Positions 1 through 7,555 of a DNA stretch of 64,000 bases are shown in pieces. The notes beneath the pieces are model-generated. The model was given only the letters and a program-made list of their open reading frames with translations, was not told where the DNA came from and did not search any database. Each line of letters opens with the position of its first letter. Position 1 is the stretch's first letter. The position numbers and the translations under genes are program-made. This DNA is from Paenibacillus sp. BIC5C1 (GTDB taxonomy: Bacteria; Bacillota; Bacilli; Paenibacillales; Paenibacillaceae), in the NCBI RefSeq assembly GCF_032399705.1, contig NZ_CP135922.1:992001-1056000 (forward strand), given 5' to 3'.

Positions 1-2
1 AG

Positions 3-770
3 TTACCGTATCGCATGCAATTGTTCCTCCAATAGTCGTCTCATCTGAACGAGAGCCGGTTCGTAGATCATGTCCGAATGTCTTGGACGTGCCAAAGGTA
101 CCGTCAGATCCTGCAGCTGTTGGCCTTGGCCCCCCGGAGTTAACAGGATAATCCGATCACTGAGCAGCAGGGCTTCTTCAATGTCATGTGTGATGAACAA
201 CACGGTTTTGCCCATGCCTTCCCAGAGCTCCAGTAGCCAGCGATGCATCTCCCGTTTGGTCAGGGCATCGAGTGCACCGAATGGTTCATCCAGCAGCATA
301 AGTTGGCCACCTGTCAGCAAAGTGCGAAGCAGCGCGACACGCTGGCGCATACCACCTGACAGCTCGTTCGGGTAAGCATTCGCGTGGCCGGATAAGCCAA
401 ATCTGTCGAGACCAGCCAGAATGTCCGCTCGTATCCTTACCTTATCCTGCCGACCTGGAGTAAGTTCAGAGGGGAGTATGCAATTCTCCATGACGGTTCT
501 CCAGGATAAAAGGAGGTCCTTTTGTGGCATGTAGGCCACCTGCCCCAGTCGCTTTCCTTCTTGAACCCAAGGAATGTCAATGGTTCCGTGTGTTGGCTCA
601 AGCAAGCCTGCCAGCAGCTTGAACAGGGTACTTTTGCCGGAGCCGCTGGAACCGATGAGCGAGACAAATTCGCCTTTGGCTACACGCATCGACACATTGG
701 AGAGCACGGGGGAATCCCTTTTTCCCGGGAAAGCGTAGCTCATGTTGTGAATGGTTATGTCGTTATTCAT
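3..770 (-). CDS. thiZ: ABC transporter ATP-binding protein, ThiZ-like (thiamine precursor uptake)
   Basis: This is the ATPase subunit of an ABC importer, acting at the inner face of the membrane. Walker A (GSSGSGKST), the ABC signature (LSGGMRQR), Walker B (LMLLDEP) and the H-loop (ITHD) are all present, so it should be active. It is the first gene behind a TPP riboswitch on the same strand, which by family knowledge points to a pyrimidine-precursor transporter of the ThiXYZ type; permease and binding protein would lie to the left, outside the window. A TTG start at 797 is possible, but ATG at 770 is preferred because a G-rich ribosome site (AGGGGGGA) lies nine bases upstream. SsuB or TauB would look alike; the riboswitch decides the name. 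Confidence 0.75.
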   Translation of the reverse strand: MNNDITIHNMSYAFPGKRDSPVLSNVSMRVAKGEFVSLIGSSGSGKSTLFKLLAGLLEPTHGTIDIPWVQEGKRLGQVAYMPQKDLLLSWRTVMENCILPSELTPGRQDKVRIRADILAGLDRFGLSGHANAYPNELSGGMRQRVALLRTLLTGGQLMLLDEPFGALDALTKREMHRWLLELWEGMGKTVLFITHDIEEALLLSDRIILLTPGGQGQQLQDLTVPLARPRHSDMIYEPALVQMRRLLEEQLHAIR

Positions 771-850
771 CTCGTTCCGTCCCCCCTTGTGATTCAAAAT
801 TCAAACCGCAGGATCTTTAATTACACCTTCTGATCTGCCCGCAGAACGCG

Positions 851-888
851 AAAAAGACCCACCCATTTCCGGAGAAATGAGTGGGTCT
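851..888 (-). terminator. Intrinsic terminator, expression platform of the TPP riboswitch
   Basis: Read on the minus strand, this is a 15-base-pair stem with one mismatch and a four-base loop, followed by a run of five T. It lies between the TPP aptamer and the ThiZ-like start codon, so it is best read as the riboswitch terminator that stops transcription when thiamine pyrophosphate is bound. Confidence 0.85.
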
Positions 889-937
889 GTAAGTTCAATT
901 CACATTAAATTTCATCATCAACATGAAAAAATCCGCT

Positions 938-1036
938 TACTGAGAGGCCGCTCCACTTCCCTCCGCTGGTATGATCCAGATCAGGTTCAAAGGGTCCGAA
1001 TCGTTCGATTCGTCTCAGCCGCAAGGCTCCCCTAGT
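938..1036 (-). promoter_or_regulatory. TPP (thi-box) riboswitch upstream of thiZ-like gene
   Basis: The minus strand carries the conserved thi-box blocks in order: GGGGAGCC, GGCTGAGA, GACCCTTTGAACCTGATCTG and the distal ATACCAGCGGAGGGA block. These form the pyrimidine- and pyrophosphate-sensing arms of a TPP aptamer. With the terminator at 851-888 it should switch the downstream transporter off when thiamine pyrophosphate is plentiful. Confidence 0.95.
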
Positions 1037-1068
1037 GCAATGTTTAAGATATGCAGTTGTGTGTTCAG

Positions 1069-1096
1069 CATATATCACATGCAAGTGGAATGTAAA
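1069..1096 (-). promoter_or_regulatory. Putative sigma-A promoter for the riboswitch operon
   Basis: On the minus strand a TTTACA -35 box (1091-1096) and a TATATG -10 box (1069-1074) are separated by 16 bases. Transcription would start about 25 bases before the TPP aptamer. The call rests on the match and position only. Confidence 0.5.
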
Positions 1097-1151
1097 GAGT
1101 GTGGCCTAAAAGAAGTGTGAGTACTGTGAGTCAGGAAAGTAATCCAGGATT

Positions 1152-2273
1152 CTAATCGTTTGAATGTAACAGTGAATCAAGCTCACCGATCAGACGGACA
1201 ATCTGCTCAGGTGTACCAATCGTAATTCGAAGCCAGGTAGGCATACCGAATTCGGCACCGCCGCGAACAGAGATACCTCTGTGCAACAATTTTTGGGTAA
1301 TTGGGCCACTATCCTGCAACAGATCCACCATGATGAAATTTGTTTCGGAAGGGATATAGGGTAATTTCCACTGCTCAAAGGACTGCATTAACGTTTCCCG
1401 TCCCTGACGATTGTAGTGCAGGCAATGAGAAACAAATTCATGATCATCCAGGCTGGCCGAAGCAGCGGCTTGGGATGTGACTGTCAGACTGATGGGCAGC
1501 TTGACCCGGTTAATGCCTTCAATGATGCTTTCATTCCCGATGCCATATCCAATTCGCAGGCCGGCCAGTCCATATATTTTGGAGAAGGTACGCAAAATAA
1601 TCAGATTATTATACTGCTCCAGCAGCTTAACCGTATCAGGATAATCTTCACTTTCCGCGAATTCATAATACGCTTCGTCCAGGACAACCACGACATGGGA
1701 GGGCACATGTTCGAGTAAACCGAGCAGGGCATCTGCCGTGAAAATGGTTCCGGTTGGATTATTCGGATTGCACAGCCAGATGATTCGGGTAGAAGCATTG
1801 ATCCGCTGCCGGAATTGCTCCAGATCCAGCGAATGGTTGACCAACGGAACTTCGTGGATGACCCCGCCTGCCAGCAGCGTAGCGCCCTTATACCAGTTAA
1901 AGGAGGGCACCGGAATGAGTGATTCCTCGCCGGGATTAAGATAAGCTTGGGCGGTAAGGGTTAGGAGCTCGAAAGATCCACTGCCAAATACCAGTTGGGA
2001 GGTACGCACTCCCAGACGTTCCGCAAGTTTGTCACGCAGCAGTTGGCTGGAACTATCGGGGTATTGAGCCAAAAGATCGGAACCCAGCGATCTGACCGCT
2101 TCCGCTGCCAGGGGAGAAGAGCCAAACGGGTTCTCGTTCGCTGCAAGTCGATCTACACTTTCCAGTCCCAATTCCCGCCGGATCTGTTCCATGGATTTGG
2201 CAGGTGTATAAGCCGGAATTTGATTTAACAGATCTTTAACAGGAGGAGAGGGAACGGTTGAGAGGGATTGCAT
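1152..2273 (-). CDS. hisC: HisC-like PLP-dependent aminotransferase
   Basis: This is a fold-type I aminotransferase of the histidinol-phosphate family, about 373 residues, the usual length. The N-terminal ELG...LAANENPFGSS block, the NPNNPTG loop, the LDEAYYEF block and the PLP lysine in TFSKIYGLAGLRIGYG are all visible. It is the last gene of a minus-strand run behind an SsuABC-like transporter and an iron-type dehydrogenase, with 24 bases to ssuB. That setting is not a histidine operon, so the true amino acceptor or donor may be a different 2-oxo acid, for example an aromatic or sulfur-containing one. ATG at 2273 is chosen over 2279 because the AAGG site is then properly spaced. Family is sure; substrate is not. 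Confidence 0.8.
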   Translation of the reverse strand: MQSLSTVPSPPVKDLLNQIPAYTPAKSMEQIRRELGLESVDRLAANENPFGSSPLAAEAVRSLGSDLLAQYPDSSSQLLRDKLAERLGVRTSQLVFGSGSFELLTLTAQAYLNPGEESLIPVPSFNWYKGATLLAGGVIHEVPLVNHSLDLEQFRQRINASTRIIWLCNPNNPTGTIFTADALLGLLEHVPSHVVVVLDEAYYEFAESEDYPDTVKLLEQYNNLIILRTFSKIYGLAGLRIGYGIGNESIIEGINRVKLPISLTVTSQAAASASLDDHEFVSHCLHYNRQGRETLMQSFEQWKLPYIPSETNFIMVDLLQDSGPITQKLLHRGISVRGGAEFGMPTWLRITIGTPEQIVRLIGELDSLLHSND

Positions 2274-2297
2274 AATCATACCTTCTTTCCAATGGAA

Positions 2298-3074
2298 TTA
2301 GATCGAGAATGATATCTGTTTCTGGGCTATCTGCTGTGGTGTCTCTTGTGGAGGAGTCAACAAGCGATTTAGAATAAGATTTTCAAAATGGGCAAACCCG
2401 CTGTCCCGAACACGTGGACGCTCCAGCGTAATTCGTGTATCCATCGTGATATGACCATCCTCGATTAACAGCACCCTGTCAGCCAGCGCAACCGCCTCAC
2501 TGACATCATGCGTGACCAGAATGACAGTCAGATCTTCTTCTACCCACAAGCGTTCGATTAATTGCTGCATCTCAATTCGGGTCAATGCATCCAATGCACC
2601 CAGCGGTTCATCCAGCAGCAGTAAGCGCGGATGACTTGCGAGTGCCCGTGCCAAGGCGACACGTTGTTTTTGTCCGCCAGATAATACCCCCGGCCAGTCA
2701 CCTTCACGCTCTCCAAGTCCTACATTGCGAAGCGACTGGCGTGCATCGTCCTTGTTCTTGTCGGGGATTCCCAGCCGTACATTGTCGAGCACGGATTTCC
2801 AAGGCAGCAGTCGGGCTTCCTGAAACAGAAACCGTGTCTCGGGTGCTGTACTGCCAAGTTTTCTGTTGCCCAGCATGACGCTTCCGGAAGAGGGGGATTC
2901 CAGCCCGGCGATCAGACGCAGCAACGTACTTTTGCCACAACCACTTCGTCCAACGATGGCTACAAATTCCCCTTGTCTTACGTTGACATTGATGTCGGAT
3001 AGAATCGTCCGCTGATCATACGATTTCTGAACCCTATCTACTTGAAGAAAAGGACTGATCTGACTTGTGCTCAT
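2298..3074 (-). CDS. ssuB: Aliphatic sulfonate-type ABC transporter ATPase SsuB
   Basis: This is the ATP-hydrolysing subunit of a nitrate/sulfonate/taurine-class importer, 258 residues. Walker A (GRSGCGKST), the Q-loop ([11 protein letters not shown]), the signature ([15 protein letters not shown]), Walker B ([12 protein letters not shown]) and the switch histidine (VTHDVSEA) are intact; the WPGVLSGGQ lead-in is typical of SsuB. It follows the permease by 24 bases and precedes the HisC-like gene, so all are probably one transcript. The family carries alkanesulfonates in well-studied species, but SsuB, TauB and ThiZ are hard to tell apart by sequence alone. Confidence 0.8.
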   Translation of the reverse strand: MSTSQISPFLQVDRVQKSYDQRTILSDINVNVRQGEFVAIVGRSGCGKSTLLRLIAGLESPSSGSVMLGNRKLGSTAPETRFLFQEARLLPWKSVLDNVRLGIPDKNKDDARQSLRNVGLGEREGDWPGVLSGGQKQRVALARALASHPRLLLLDEPLGALDALTRIEMQQLIERLWVEEDLTVILVTHDVSEAVALADRVLLIEDGHITMDTRITLERPRVRDSGFAHFENLILNRLLTPPQETPQQIAQKQISFSI

Positions 3075-3098
3075 GGATTAATTCACGCTCCTTTGGCT

Positions 3099-3884
3099 TT
3101 ACTTGCGGGATAGAGCCGGGTTCCAGCGCAGCCAGCGCCGTTCCAGCCATTTGGCGATGGTATCGGACAGTTTGCCCAGCAGGGCATATAGCAGAATGCT
3201 TAAGACGATTACATCCATCTGCATGAATTCCCGCGCGTTCATCGCCATGTAGCCAATCCCCGCATCCGCCGCAACCGTCTCGGCTACGATAAGGGTCAGC
3301 CACATAATGCCAAGTGCGTAACGAATGCCCACCAGAATGGAAGGCAGTGCACCAGGCAGGATAATGTCTTTATAAAGGGACCAACGGCTGAGGCCATATA
3401 CTTTTCCCATTTCAATCAGACCGGGATCGACCGATCGTATGCCGTGGAACGTATTCAGATATACCGGAAAGAATACACCCAGGGAAACGAGAAATAATTT
3501 GGCTTCTTCACCGATCCCGAACCACACAATAACGAGGGGGATCAAGGACAGATGCGGAATGTTACGGATCATCTGCACCGAGGAGTCTGCGATCTTTTCC
3601 GCAAGGGAGGAGATGCCGTTCAGCACTCCCAGCAGGAAACCCAGCCCCCCACCAATGATGAATCCTCCCAAAGCTCGTCTGGCACTAATACTGATATTGT
3701 TCAGTAGTTCACCGTTACCAAGCAGACGAATGAAGGCCTCCAGTACCTGAGCGGGACGGGGCAAAATATTGGCTGCAACAACTCCGGATGCAGTCAGCCA
3801 TTGCCACAGAGCAAGAATGAGTAGTGGTACAACAAAAGGAATGAACTGGTTAAACCATGCCCGGTTAAAGGTTTTGGACCGCAC
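3099..3884 (-). CDS. ssuC: Sulfonate-type ABC transporter permease SsuC
   Basis: This is the membrane subunit of the same importer, 261 residues with about six hydrophobic segments, beginning around residue 15 (FIPFVVPLLILALWQWL). The EAA-type coupling loop is seen as YGLSRWSLYKDIILPGALPSILVGIR, which contacts the ATPase. The C-terminal sequence KWLERRWLRW is typical of SsuC. No monooxygenase (ssuD) gene, which usually accompanies sulfonate transporters, is present in the operon, so the cargo may be something other than a simple alkanesulfonate. The gene sits 27 bases downstream of the binding-protein gene with a clear AGGAGG site. Confidence 0.82.
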   Translation of the reverse strand: MRSKTFNRAWFNQFIPFVVPLLILALWQWLTASGVVAANILPRPAQVLEAFIRLLGNGELLNNISISARRALGGFIIGGGLGFLLGVLNGISSLAEKIADSSVQMIRNIPHLSLIPLVIVWFGIGEEAKLFLVSLGVFFPVYLNTFHGIRSVDPGLIEMGKVYGLSRWSLYKDIILPGALPSILVGIRYALGIMWLTLIVAETVAADAGIGYMAMNAREFMQMDVIVLSILLYALLGKLSDTIAKWLERRWLRWNPALSRK

Positions 3885-3911
3885 GTTATGCCTACCTCCT
3901 TGTTTCCTTCG

Positions 3912-4967
3912 TTATTGAGTACCTGGAGCTGGAAGTTGATCTTGAAGTGCATCACTCCAGAATGTGCTCACATCGACTGCCTGCTCAAAAATTCCCGCTT
4001 GCTGAAACGTATCCGCTACGTCCTGTTCGGACTTGATGGCCTCATCAGAAATGGCAACAATACGTGATGGGCGTTGTGCTTCTCCATCCGTGTAGGTTTT
4101 AAGGGCTTGTTCCACCGGCTGGTGGGTATTGTCTGCTGTAATTTGAGCCCACGCATCCTTATTGGCACGAGCCCAATCATTGAATTTGTTGATTCGCTCC
4201 AGATAATCGGCTAGGGCCTCTTTCTGTTCCACATTTGCAATAGCCTGATCGGACGCGGCTACCAGGAAGCTGCCTGACAAGATATCTTTGGCGCTGGCGA
4301 GCGCTGTTGCTTCATTCTGATGTGCCGAGATGATGGCATTGCCGTAACTGGCAAGGGCATCCACTTTCCCGCTAATCAGGGCGCTGAGTCCGTCGGCTGT
4401 TGAAAGTTCGACCGGACTGATGTCACTCCAGGTTAATCCGGCTTCCTCCAGCATTTTGAGCAGGAAATAGTGGGCCGTTGTATTTTTTACGAAAGCAACT
4501 TTCTTGCCTTTCAGGTCAGCAACTGATTTGATAGAAGAACCTTTGGGAACAACGACCTCCTGATTTAAGGTGCTGCCTTGTTGTACCGCAATAATTTTGA
4601 AGTTTCCACCATTGGCAGCCTGAGATGCAAAAATGGGCGGAATTTCACTGGTCACACCAAAGTCCAATTGATTTGCAGCCATCGCTTCGAGGATAAGGTT
4701 ACCTCCCTGAAATACGTTATAAGTGACTTTATAGGGGGTGTCATCGAGTCCGGCGGCTTTTAGCCCCAATTCGAGATTGCCCCATCCGGTCTGACCAACA
4801 CGAATGGTAACGTCTTTATTCAAAGCAGCTGATGCGGCTGTCGGTGTTGTGCCTGTACCTGCGGCCTGATTGTCAGCTCCGGCAGAGCAGCCGGAAATCA
4901 GCAACAACAGAAGCACGCTCAGAAAGGCAGTTAAGGGAAGAGTGTAGTGGCGGTTTGGACGGATCAT
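3912..4967 (-). CDS. ssuA: Sulfonate/nitrate-type substrate-binding lipoprotein SsuA
   Basis: This is the extracellular receptor of the importer, 351 residues. A signal peptide with lipobox LLISGC near residues 20-27 predicts a lipid anchor, followed by a low-complexity AGTGTTPTAA linker. The mature protein shows the periplasmic-binding fold of the NMT1/SsuA class: RVGQTGWGNLELGLKAAG, a LILEAMAANQLDFGVTSEIPP ligand loop and DLKGKKVAFVKNTTAHYFL. The start codon overlaps the stop of the upstream dehydrogenase gene as ATGA, so the two are translationally coupled. Ligand specificity cannot be read from the sequence; aliphatic sulfonates are the family default. Confidence 0.8.
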   Translation of the reverse strand: MIRPNRHYTLPLTAFLSVLLLLLISGCSAGADNQAAGTGTTPTAASAALNKDVTIRVGQTGWGNLELGLKAAGLDDTPYKVTYNVFQGGNLILEAMAANQLDFGVTSEIPPIFASQAANGGNFKIIAVQQGSTLNQEVVVPKGSSIKSVADLKGKKVAFVKNTTAHYFLLKMLEEAGLTWSDISPVELSTADGLSALISGKVDALASYGNAIISAHQNEATALASAKDILSGSFLVAASDQAIANVEQKEALADYLERINKFNDWARANKDAWAQITADNTHQPVEQALKTYTDGEAQRPSRIVAISDEAIKSEQDVADTFQQAGIFEQAVDVSTFWSDALQDQLPAPGTQ

Positions 4968-6106
4968 AGGGAGGAAACCTCCTTGGTGTGTGTACTGCTT
5001 TCACTGGACTGACTGGATTCTATGAATGTTTGGCCGATACGATCTGCCTGAAGAATGGCTTCGGTTACCTGCGTCGTGCTAACTCCGAAGGAGAGATGTG
5101 CCGCACTGCCTTGCCGCAGCTGTAGTCCTGCTGCAATGCGTGCAGCAGCTTCCTGAGGCTGTTGTTGTATGCCGAGTTGGGCAAGAGTGATTGGCAAATT
5201 CAGCTTATGTAACAAAGTGATCAGCTCATGAAGCTCATCTCCTGCTTTGCCTTCAAGAATCCACTGGGTGAAGAGTCCAAAGGCTACCTTCTCTCCATGT
5301 AGTGAGGCGTGTGTTTCGGGTAATTTGGTCAGGCTGTCATGTAGCCCATGAGCAATCGCGGCATGAAGTGATCCATCGCTAATGCTGCCTACAAGGCCTG
5401 CGAGCACAATAATAGCATCGGCAACATCACGGAATTGAGGTGTACTACCGGTTGTATCGGTGGATTCATAGACATCGATGGCGTGCGCTTCGAGAATATC
5501 GAGTGCAAGCTTGGCGGTGCTGACACTGTTTCGGAGAGTGAGGCTGGTGGCGTTGCCTCTTAGATTAACGGCGAACTCATGCCATTTTACGAGTGTGTCA
5601 CCAATCCCAGCGGCCAAATACCGCCTTGGTGCACTCGCCAGAATATGAGAATCAGCCAGAACGAGATTAGGCGACCGGCGCAGGGGGCGGTAGCCTGCAG
5701 ATTGGCCCTGTTCATCATAGAGCACGGTTAAGGCAGACCAGGCAGCACAGGTTGCGGCAATCGTCGGGACCGTTACAATGGGCAATTGGGCTTGCTCGGC
5801 CACAGCTTTGGACAGATCGAGCACTTTACCACCACCAACGCCGATAATCAGATCAACATCCAGATCGAAAGCTTGCTGCGTAAAAGTATCAATCTGGCCT
5901 GTCGTAACCTCACCGTAAAACAATTGCACATGGAACTTGACCTTATGCTCCTCCAGTGAGGGAAGAAGATAAGGTTTTACGGCTTTTAATGCAGACTCAC
6001 CGGCGATAATCAGAACATGCTGCCCAAGCTGTGCAATCCGTGGACCACTTTGCTCAAGAATGTTAGCTTCGTGTACATATACTGCGGGCGCCTTAACAGT
6101 AATCAT
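4964..6106 (-). CDS. Iron-containing alcohol dehydrogenase family protein (GldA/HcxA-like)
   Basis: This is a 380-residue group III NAD(P)-dependent dehydrogenase. The GVGGGKVLDLSKAVAE nucleotide loop, the metal ligands in GIGDTLVKWHEF, HAAIAHGLHD and HASLHGEKVAFG are present. It resembles glycerol dehydrogenase, but the DAPTSA substrate block of true GldA is replaced by ATCAAWSALTVLY, which is closer to what I recall of the hydroxycarboxylate dehydrogenase HcxA (YbdH). It heads an operon with the SsuACB-like transporter and an aminotransferase. A strong site (AAGGAGAGTG) precedes ATG at 6106. A role in interconverting a 2-oxo acid and 2-hydroxy acid derived from the imported compound is an inference. 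Confidence 0.7.
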   Translation of the reverse strand: MITVKAPAVYVHEANILEQSGPRIAQLGQHVLIIAGESALKAVKPYLLPSLEEHKVKFHVQLFYGEVTTGQIDTFTQQAFDLDVDLIIGVGGGKVLDLSKAVAEQAQLPIVTVPTIAATCAAWSALTVLYDEQGQSAGYRPLRRSPNLVLADSHILASAPRRYLAAGIGDTLVKWHEFAVNLRGNATSLTLRNSVSTAKLALDILEAHAIDVYESTDTTGSTPQFRDVADAIIVLAGLVGSISDGSLHAAIAHGLHDSLTKLPETHASLHGEKVAFGLFTQWILEGKAGDELHELITLLHKLNLPITLAQLGIQQQPQEAAARIAAGLQLRQGSAAHLSFGVSTTQVTEAILQADRIGQTFIESSQSSESSTHTKEVSSL

Positions 6107-6400
6107 GAATACACTCTCCTTATAGCTTATTATTCTTACGTTTTAACTTGGTTTTAAATTGTTTAGATTCTAGCATTGCGTTTCGGCAACCACAATAACC
6201 CGGACAATCAATACATCCTATACTTCGATTGAAAGAATCTATAAGTGAACTTATTTAATGGATTCGAGGAGAAAAGGAAATTAACAGGCTGGTCGATTTA
6301 CCTCGGCTCCCGAACCCGATATAATAGTGGTGGCACATATGGGCCGGATCACAAATGAGGGTGGGACTGTTCTCCCTCTAAGCAGAATGGGGACCCCGAG

Positions 6401-7276
6401 TTGAAAACGTTCAAGAAAGTATATATTGAGATCACAAGTATATGTAATCTGGCATGCAGCTTCTGTCCACAGACCAAACGTGCCAAAAATTTCATTGACC
6501 CTGAAGTCTTCAACAATATATTGGATCAGATCAAACCCCATACCAAACATATTTATTTACATGTCAAAGGTGAGCCGTTGCTTCATCCCAAAATTGATCT
6601 GTTACTGGATTCAGCGCATGAGAAGGGATTCAAGGTTAACATTACGACAAACGGTACGCTACTGCCCAAGACCCAGCACAAACTTCTCGGCAAACCGGCG
6701 CTGCGTCAGATGAACTTCTCTTTGCACAGCTTTGATGGTCATGAAGGTTCCACGGACCGTGAGGGCTATCTAGGCAATGTGTTGTCATTTGTGCGGGAAG
6801 CAGTGAAGCACAATGTCATTATTTCATTCCGACTCTGGAATCTGACACAGGATAACTTCACGAATGCGCAGATGAACCGAAACCGGGAGACGCTGGAGGT
6901 TCTTGAACGTGAGTTCAATCTGGATTTCCGTATTGAGGAGAAGGTTGTGCCGGGGAGCGGTGTCAAAATTGCCCCGAATGTGTATCTGAATCAGGATCAT
7001 GAATTCCAGTGGCCGAGTCTGGATGCACCCGAAGATGATGGTAAAGGCTTCTGCCATGCGCTTCGCAGTCAAGCTGCCGTGCTTGTCGATGGAACTGTAG
7101 TTCCATGCTGTCTCGATGGTGAGGGTGTAATTAACTTGGGCAACGTTCATGAAAAATCGTTCTCGGAGATTGTGGATGGTGAACGAGCCAACAATCTGTT
7201 CTATGGTTTCTCCAAACGGGAAGCAGTGGAGGAATTATGTCGGAAGTGCGGATATCGTCAGCGGTTTGGCGCTTAA
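6401..7276 (+). CDS. Radical SAM/SPASM domain protein
   Basis: This is a 291-residue radical S-adenosylmethionine enzyme. The cluster-binding motif CNLACSFC lies at about residues 16-23, and the GEPLLHP turn of the SAM-binding half-barrel follows. The C-terminal region holds SPASM-type cysteines (VVPCCLDGEG and LCRKCGY), expected to bind one or two auxiliary iron-sulfur clusters. Start is TTG at 6401; no other in-frame start fits the family better. A TATAAT box lies at 6320-6325. No precursor peptide, transporter or peptidase gene is adjacent, so a peptide-modifying role cannot be claimed. A strong terminator follows directly, so it is monocistronic. The substrate is unknown. Confidence 0.8.
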   Translation: MKTFKKVYIEITSICNLACSFCPQTKRAKNFIDPEVFNNILDQIKPHTKHIYLHVKGEPLLHPKIDLLLDSAHEKGFKVNITTNGTLLPKTQHKLLGKPALRQMNFSLHSFDGHEGSTDREGYLGNVLSFVREAVKHNVIISFRLWNLTQDNFTNAQMNRNRETLEVLEREFNLDFRIEEKVVPGSGVKIAPNVYLNQDHEFQWPSLDAPEDDGKGFCHALRSQAAVLVDGTVVPCCLDGEGVINLGNVHEKSFSEIVDGERANNLFYGFSKREAVEELCRKCGYRQRFGA

Positions 7277-7305
7277 AATAAAGATATAACAAGTATATAA
7301 TTGAG

Positions 7306-7350
7306 AAACGTACCATTCTGAAAATCGCATTTCAGAAATGGTACGTTTTT
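7306..7350 (+). terminator. Rho-independent terminator after the radical SAM gene
   Basis: A 12-base-pair arm (7306-7317 with 7337-7348) is extended by a six-base-pair inner arm with one bulge, followed by a T-rich tail. Confidence 0.9.
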
Positions 7351-7555
7351 GTTTTTTTATACAGATTAGTCCTTGGAAGTAGAATTTTAAATGAATAGAG
7401 TAAAACAACTTTTTTGTAAAATGATAGATTAATAATCTTGTTTTTATGAATTTACATGGTATTATTATCCTATTGATAAGGGGGTGTTTTAGTTCTAAAG
7501 ATTCATATTTTATTATTTTACCTACCAGAAGCCTATTGAGGAGTGTGTTTTAATT

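Noticed and set aside
6107..6400. A precursor peptide gene for the radical SAM enzyme
   Set aside because: No plus-strand frame with a ribosome site was found; the 89-codon minus-strand frame covering part of the region lacks support.
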